Source: Alviniconcha marisindica
Taxonomy: Eukaryota; Mollusca; Gastropoda; Provannidae
Direction: 5' to 3'
Assembly (NCBI GenBank): GCA_018857735.1
Contig: JABMCL010000713.1
Coordinates: forward strand, 1,263,501 to 1,327,500
DNA: 64,000 nt
The translations under genes and the position numbers were made by a program. Positions 49,130 through 64,000 of this stretch are shown here, piece by piece (the stretch's first letter is position 1; each line of letters starts with the position of its first letter). A model generated the notes under the pieces. That model was not told where the DNA came from. It was given only the letters and a program-made list of their open reading frames with translations, and did no database searches.

Positions 49130-49965
49130 CAGTTCAATTCACTTCAATTAAAAAAACTTTAATCGTCCCACCAGGGGCAATTTTGTTGTGGTCATGGCGG
49201 GCTCGTAAAATAATAATACATAAAGAGAACAATACAACAAACACAACACCACCAACAAATGAGTTACTTGACTAGGTAATTAAAACAAAGTACCACACAC
49301 AGCAATTAAAATATCCCCCCCCCCACACACACACGCACACCGTGGCACAGTCACACATACATGTGTGCACACGCACACACACACTTCATGGATACATATA
49401 CATATACACTTCATGTATTGTTTAGAAGATGTACTGCGATTGGCATAAAAGAGTTCTTAAATCTATTCGTCTTGCAAATAGGGCATCTAAGATAACGACC
49501 TGATGGGAGAGTAGTAAATTCCTGGTTTAAAATACGGTCCTTCTTCGTTAAAATAGAGGGGGCTTTCTGTAAGATCTGCTGTTCACAGAAAAGAGCCAGG
49601 TCTCTCTGGGGCACTGCAGTTATCTTGGAGGCAATACAGAAAATTCTCTGCAGGCTGTTCCTGTTCTTCACTCCCAAGCTGTGAAACCAGCAGATGAAAG
49701 AGAATGACAGAACACTCTCAATAAAGGATTTGGCATATTTTGTGTGAGGTATAAGAGCACTTTGGCATATTTTCATTGGACAAGGCTTGTCATCAAAACT
49801 GGTTGCATGCAACGTTGTTACGTGTGGGTCTGAATACTTTCCACGCATGCGCGCGCACACACACACTCTCTTTCTCTCATTCTGCATGCTTGTGAACAAA
49901 ACTTTGATAAGTGAGTTTTTATCTTTATTCATAAAAACCAAAATGTATTTATAAACCTTGACCAA
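49130..49965 (-). mobile_element. LINE 3' end (CR1/L2-like RT C-terminus)
   Basis: The minus strand reads SFIESVLSFSFICWFHSLGV, then LQRIFCIASKITAVPQRDLA, FTTLPSGRYLRCPICKTNRF and KNSFMPIAVHLLN, to a stop at 49411. This order (SVL-F, LQ-I-KIAS, LLPSGRRYR, TRFKNSF-P-A--LLN) is the classic end of LINE ORF2. A 3'UTR follows to about 49130. Upstream RT domains are missing, so it is 5'-truncated and dead. It lies between ferritin 2 and BHMT. Confidence 0.8.
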
Positions 49966-50426
49966 AATCTAAATTTAGACTCTAAGAACTCCTTTGTGTG
50001 TTTGGCTTCACAAAAGATTCATTGCAATAATGGTGACAATAAATGTTTCTGCAGCTCCACAAAATATCCATGCACAGGCAGCCTCGCAGCACTTGAAAAA
50101 GACGTTCAAAACTTAAAAAAGCATTATAAATCAAAATTCAAGATGTAAAAAGGGGGATCCAAACATACACAACATATCAATAAATTCATTACTCACTGTA
50201 TATTATTAAACTTGTACTATCATACTGAGAAAAAAAGACTGTGATGGCAGAAATTAGAAAAGCATTTGCTGGCAGTGGCAAAAGCATGCAAATCTTACCC
50301 AAATGTAAACCCCCCAAAAAAAAAAAAAGAAAAGCCTTTGATAACACCGGATTCTTGACTAGGGGATATCTTCTGTGCGTGTTCAGATTATGGCTAAAGG
50401 GAGGGAATTCCTCTCATCCTTATTTT

Positions 50427-50427
<1 letters not shown>

Positions 50428-50464
<37 letters not shown>
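50428..50464. repeat. AT microsatellite
   Basis: (AT)n of about 36 nt. The flanking 49970-50580 interval holds no gene. Confidence 0.9.
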
Positions 50465-50466
<2 letters not shown>

Positions 50467-50586
50467 TTGACGAAGTTACTCCCCTTCGACTATGCCCCTG
50501 ACTCCACCCCACCCTTTTCATCCACGGCAGCACAGAAACGGCCTCCATTGCAGGATCTCTGTTCGGCTCTGGTATTTATTTATTCA

Positions 50587-50592
50587 TTTATT
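50587..50592 (-). terminator. Polyadenylation signal of the BHMT-like gene
   Basis: AATAAA on the minus strand about 14 nt after the stop, with a second at 50575-50580. The 3'UTR would be very short. Confidence 0.45.
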
Positions 50593-50605
50593 GAAATCGC
50601 TTCTT

Positions 50606-61460
<10,855 letters not shown>

Positions 61461-61861
61461 CCTGATAAAGCCCGTCAACGCTTTCCCCGTGCACCAAGAA
61501 CAAAGCCGTTTTTTCCCCCCGCTTTCTCCGAAGGGGAAACCTTCGCTGACAATAAGTTACCGTCAGCCACACAGTGAGCGAGTGGTTCCTTACCAACTCC
61601 GAATGCGGTTATGGCCGGTCTGCCTGTGCGAAACATTTATACGGTAGTGGTCATCGCCCTTTCGGCCTGGCGGCTGTGGTGGCTGACCGCGATTTCAGTG
61701 CAGCCGGCACAGGCGCGTGGAAGCGGTAGCTATAATCGTGGTAAAAAGATGTCACTGTGGAGGGGAGCCGTAGCGAGGTCACGAGATCAGACGGTCCCTG
61801 GCCCTGTACAGAACCGTGGCTGACGCAGACTGAAATGCGCACACGTTTTGATCTGCATGCT

Positions 61862-62030
61862 TCGTTTCAGTTTTAGTTCTGTAGTGACCGAACTTCAGTT
61901 TTAGTTCTGTAGTGACTGAACTTCAGTTTTAGTTCCGTAGTGACTGAACTTCAGTTTTAGTTCTGTATAGAGACTGAACTTCAGTTTTAGTTCTGTATAG
62001 AGACTGAACTTCAGTTTTAGTTCTAATGAG
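61862..62030. repeat. 28-31 bp tandem repeat
   Basis: CTTCAGTTTTAGTTCTGTAG plus TGACTGAA repeated about 5-6 times, upstream of the BHMT first exon. Confidence 0.9.
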
Positions 62031-62481
62031 CTTCATTCCTGCAGTTAGTTTAGTTCTGTAGCTTTAGCACTGATATAACCCCTCACTCTCTCTCTCCCCC
62101 GTTCTTGTCCTGAACTTGAGCTTCTCGGTGTGGAACCGCGTGCCGGCTCAGTTCGCTCTCTCAACAAAGCGGCCCGAGAGCCGCAGACTGGTCGGTTTCG
62201 ACAACATGTGGCTGCCATCGCACCGGGACCGACCGTTCAGTGGTTGTTTAGGTCACATGATTTACCTTCTAAATTTAGCGCGATAGCTAGCAGCTTGTGT
62301 GATCTTTGTGTTAGGCAGCCACCTGCCAATAAGCAGAAAACTACTCGGGGATTTTGCTGCACTTTTTTGGGGGGTGGGGGGGGGGGGGGGGGGGGGGGAA
62401 GGGGGGGCGGTCTGCTGAGTCCTATAAAGTGATATGGGGGGGGGACGGGAGAAAGAAAGAAAGGAAACAAATTGCAGACAG

Positions 62482-62635
62482 GATGATGATGATGATGATG
62501 ATGTCGGGTTGACATATTAGGCCGGACAAACTGTGACTGGCAATGCCGCGTGTGCCGCATGGTTCAGTGTTGCTTTACGTCCACAGAAACCATAAGGCTC
62601 ATTAGGACGGGGAGCCCAGGACGGCCACTAGTGTA
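62482..62635 (-). mobile_element. R1, partial copy 5
   Basis: (GAT)n tail, GTTGACATATTAGG, CAATGCCG, then GCTTTACGTCCACAGAAACC and AGGACGGGGAGCCCAGGACG. A poly-G block precedes it (62364-62398). Confidence 0.7.
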
Positions 62636-62712
62636 TCCAGAAGATTTGTCGTCTGCAGACCTGATGCGTCACATGCATAAAAGATGAGGTAATGACGCTG
62701 GCCAACTAAAAT

Positions 62713-62945
62713 AAGTAAACATGGTGCTTAACGTCCACAGAAACCATAAGGTTTATTAGAGACGGGGAGAATGGGGGGGGGGGGGGGGGGCGGTAGATTA
62801 TATACCTATCGCTGCACTGGCCACCGGAATGACTCCTGGCATTAAGATGGGCAGTGATGAGAGCCATTTTAATGTTTCATTAATTGTGAAGCCGGACAAA
62901 CTGTCACGAGACAGTGTCCACAGACCACAACTTTTGAAGAGCTCA
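62713..62945 (-). mobile_element. SINE-A, 5'-truncated
   Basis: Tail (TAAGTAAACATGGTGC), poly-G linker at 62774-62790, body; ends before the tRNA-like head. Confidence 0.8.
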
Positions 62946-63059
62946 ATGTTTGTGACGTATTTGATAGATTTGCCACGCACTCCGACCTTTCACGGTGACT
63001 GACGTCATGCACCGACGTGAAAATGTAGATTGCCGGGCACAAAATGGCGGCGGGGGTCG

Positions 63060-63312
63060 TAAGCCGGTTTGGCCTAGCGGTAAGGCGTTAGGCTGGCAAG
63101 CAGAGAGACCTTGGTTCGAATCCGCATCGGCTGTCCTTTCCCTTCAAAGGTTGTGGTCTGTGGACACTGCTTGTGACTTTGTCCCTCACAATTAATGAAA
63201 CATAATGGCGACAGTGTAGCCGCGATAGGTATATAATCTCCCCCTTCCCCTTCTCGGCCCCGTCCCTAATAAGCCTTATGGCTTCTGTGGACGTTAAGCA
63301 CCATGTTTACTG
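63060..63312 (+). mobile_element. SINE-A, full length
   Basis: Head AAGCCGGTTTGGCCTAGCGG with A box TGGCCTAGCGG and B box GGTTCGAATCC (63113-63123). Body GTGTAGCCGCGATAGG, then linker and tail CCCTAATAAGCCTTATGGCT ending TGTTTACT. Confidence 0.88.
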
Positions 63313-63539
63313 ATTTACACTCGCGGTCGTGCCGGCAGTTTTCAGTCGAGACTACTTTGAAAGTCGATATGTAGCAAACAAAGCAAGCGTGTAGCAAAGT
63401 CTCCATTTTGTCAGTAGGCTACATCGATTTGTATTAAAATATGCGGCAGATCAAGCATTTTATACGCGGGCCGGCTGTGGTTCAAGCCCGAGTTTGATTG
63501 AGCAGCTTGGCAGGAGCGGTTTGAACAGGCTCGGTAAAT

Positions 63540-64000
63540 AAGTAAATAAACATGGTGCTTAACGTTCACAGAAACCACAAGGCTTATTAGAGACGGGGAG
63601 AAGGGCCGAAAGGGTTCTGGTTTCTCTGGCACCACCGGGAGGTCTGCCGATCGCCTCCCATTTCTAGTAGCGGTCCCCCTTGGAGATATCTCGGCATGGG
63701 GGCAGGAGGGGGGGGGGGGGGGGAGGGGGTACGGAGGTGGGGGGGGGGGGAGGGGGGGAGGGGGTACGGAGGTGGGGGGGGGGGGAGGGGGTACGGAGGT
63801 GGGGGGAGAGGTATATTATACACCTATCGCTACACTGTCGCCACCAGAATGACTTCTGCATTAAGATGGGCAGCGATGAGGCCATTTTAATGTTTCAGTA
63901 GCGGTAAGTGATGTACAAAGTCACAAGACAGTCAGTCCACAAACCACAACCTTTTTGAAGAGAAAGGAGAGCCGAAGCGGTATCGAACCGAGGTCCTTCC
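63540..64000 (-). mobile_element. SINE-A with expanded linker, runs off the window
   Basis: Tail (AGTAAATAAACATGGTGC), about 75-bp insertion after GACGGGGAGAAGGG, then three units of G-rich linker (GGGGGTACGGAGGTGGGG at 63708-63805), the body, and the B box at the window end. Confidence 0.82.

Noticed and set aside
63060..63130. Possible tRNA gene (plus strand)
   Set aside because: Same tRNA-like head recurs in many SINE-A copies with a common body and tail.

Overview
This is animal nuclear DNA with intron-rich genes. A mollusc, possibly a gastropod, is the best guess. That rests on the ferritin sequences (soma-type, IRE in the 5' leader), CR1/L2-like LINE ends, tRNA-derived SINEs and abundant GT/GA, poly-G and minisatellite tracts. 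The species is an inference only. There are no bacterial operons, phages or CRISPR arrays.

Layout. (1) 98-7087, + strand: nine exons of an importin-alpha (KPNA2-like) gene, lacking only its first ~25 codons; one intron holds a ~1 kb transposon with terminal inverted repeats. (2) 7.5-15.8 kb: mostly non-coding, with a segmental duplication that captures an empty/filled pair for a short retroposon. (3) 15885-23176, - strand: a four-exon RING/B-box/coiled-coil/NHL (TRIM-NHL-like) gene of 768 codons. (4) 23.2-29.2 kb: intergenic, SINEs and a likely promoter region between the divergent TRIM and ferritin genes. (5) 29.2-34.6 kb and 43.4-47.6 kb, + strand: two complete tandem H-type ferritin genes, each with four coding exons and 172 codons, and with near-identical TATA/IRE leaders. 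(6) Between the ferritins: a SINE-tail minisatellite, several SINEs, a LINE RT C-terminus, an exon-like C-terminus and a decayed rhodopsin-like GPCR pseudogene (- strand). (7) 50606-61460, - strand: a seven-exon betaine-homocysteine S-methyltransferase-like gene with one apparent 1-nt frameshift. (8) To the end: SINE copies and short tandem arrays.

The most unusual structure is that tandem repeats are anchored on splice junctions. In the TRIM gene one exon has its acceptor amplified (33-bp units) and its donor amplified (16 units of ~65-70 bp). In the BHMT gene the last ~75 nt of exon 5 plus its donor are amplified seven-fold, and other arrays start 12-30 nt from donors or acceptors. Ferritin 1 has a diverged ~140-bp array starting ~30 nt after the exon 1 donor and a decoy copy of the exon 3 acceptor. 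Several units keep an open frame, so splice-site choice could insert peptide repeats.

A second theme is a family of short retroposons (a tRNA-SINE and a ~185-bp non-tRNA element) that share a 3' tail module, with 11-12 bp target-site duplications on the latter. The gene functions (nuclear import, E3 ligase/RNA regulation, iron storage, one-carbon metabolism) are not obviously one pathway; only the two ferritins are a functional cluster.
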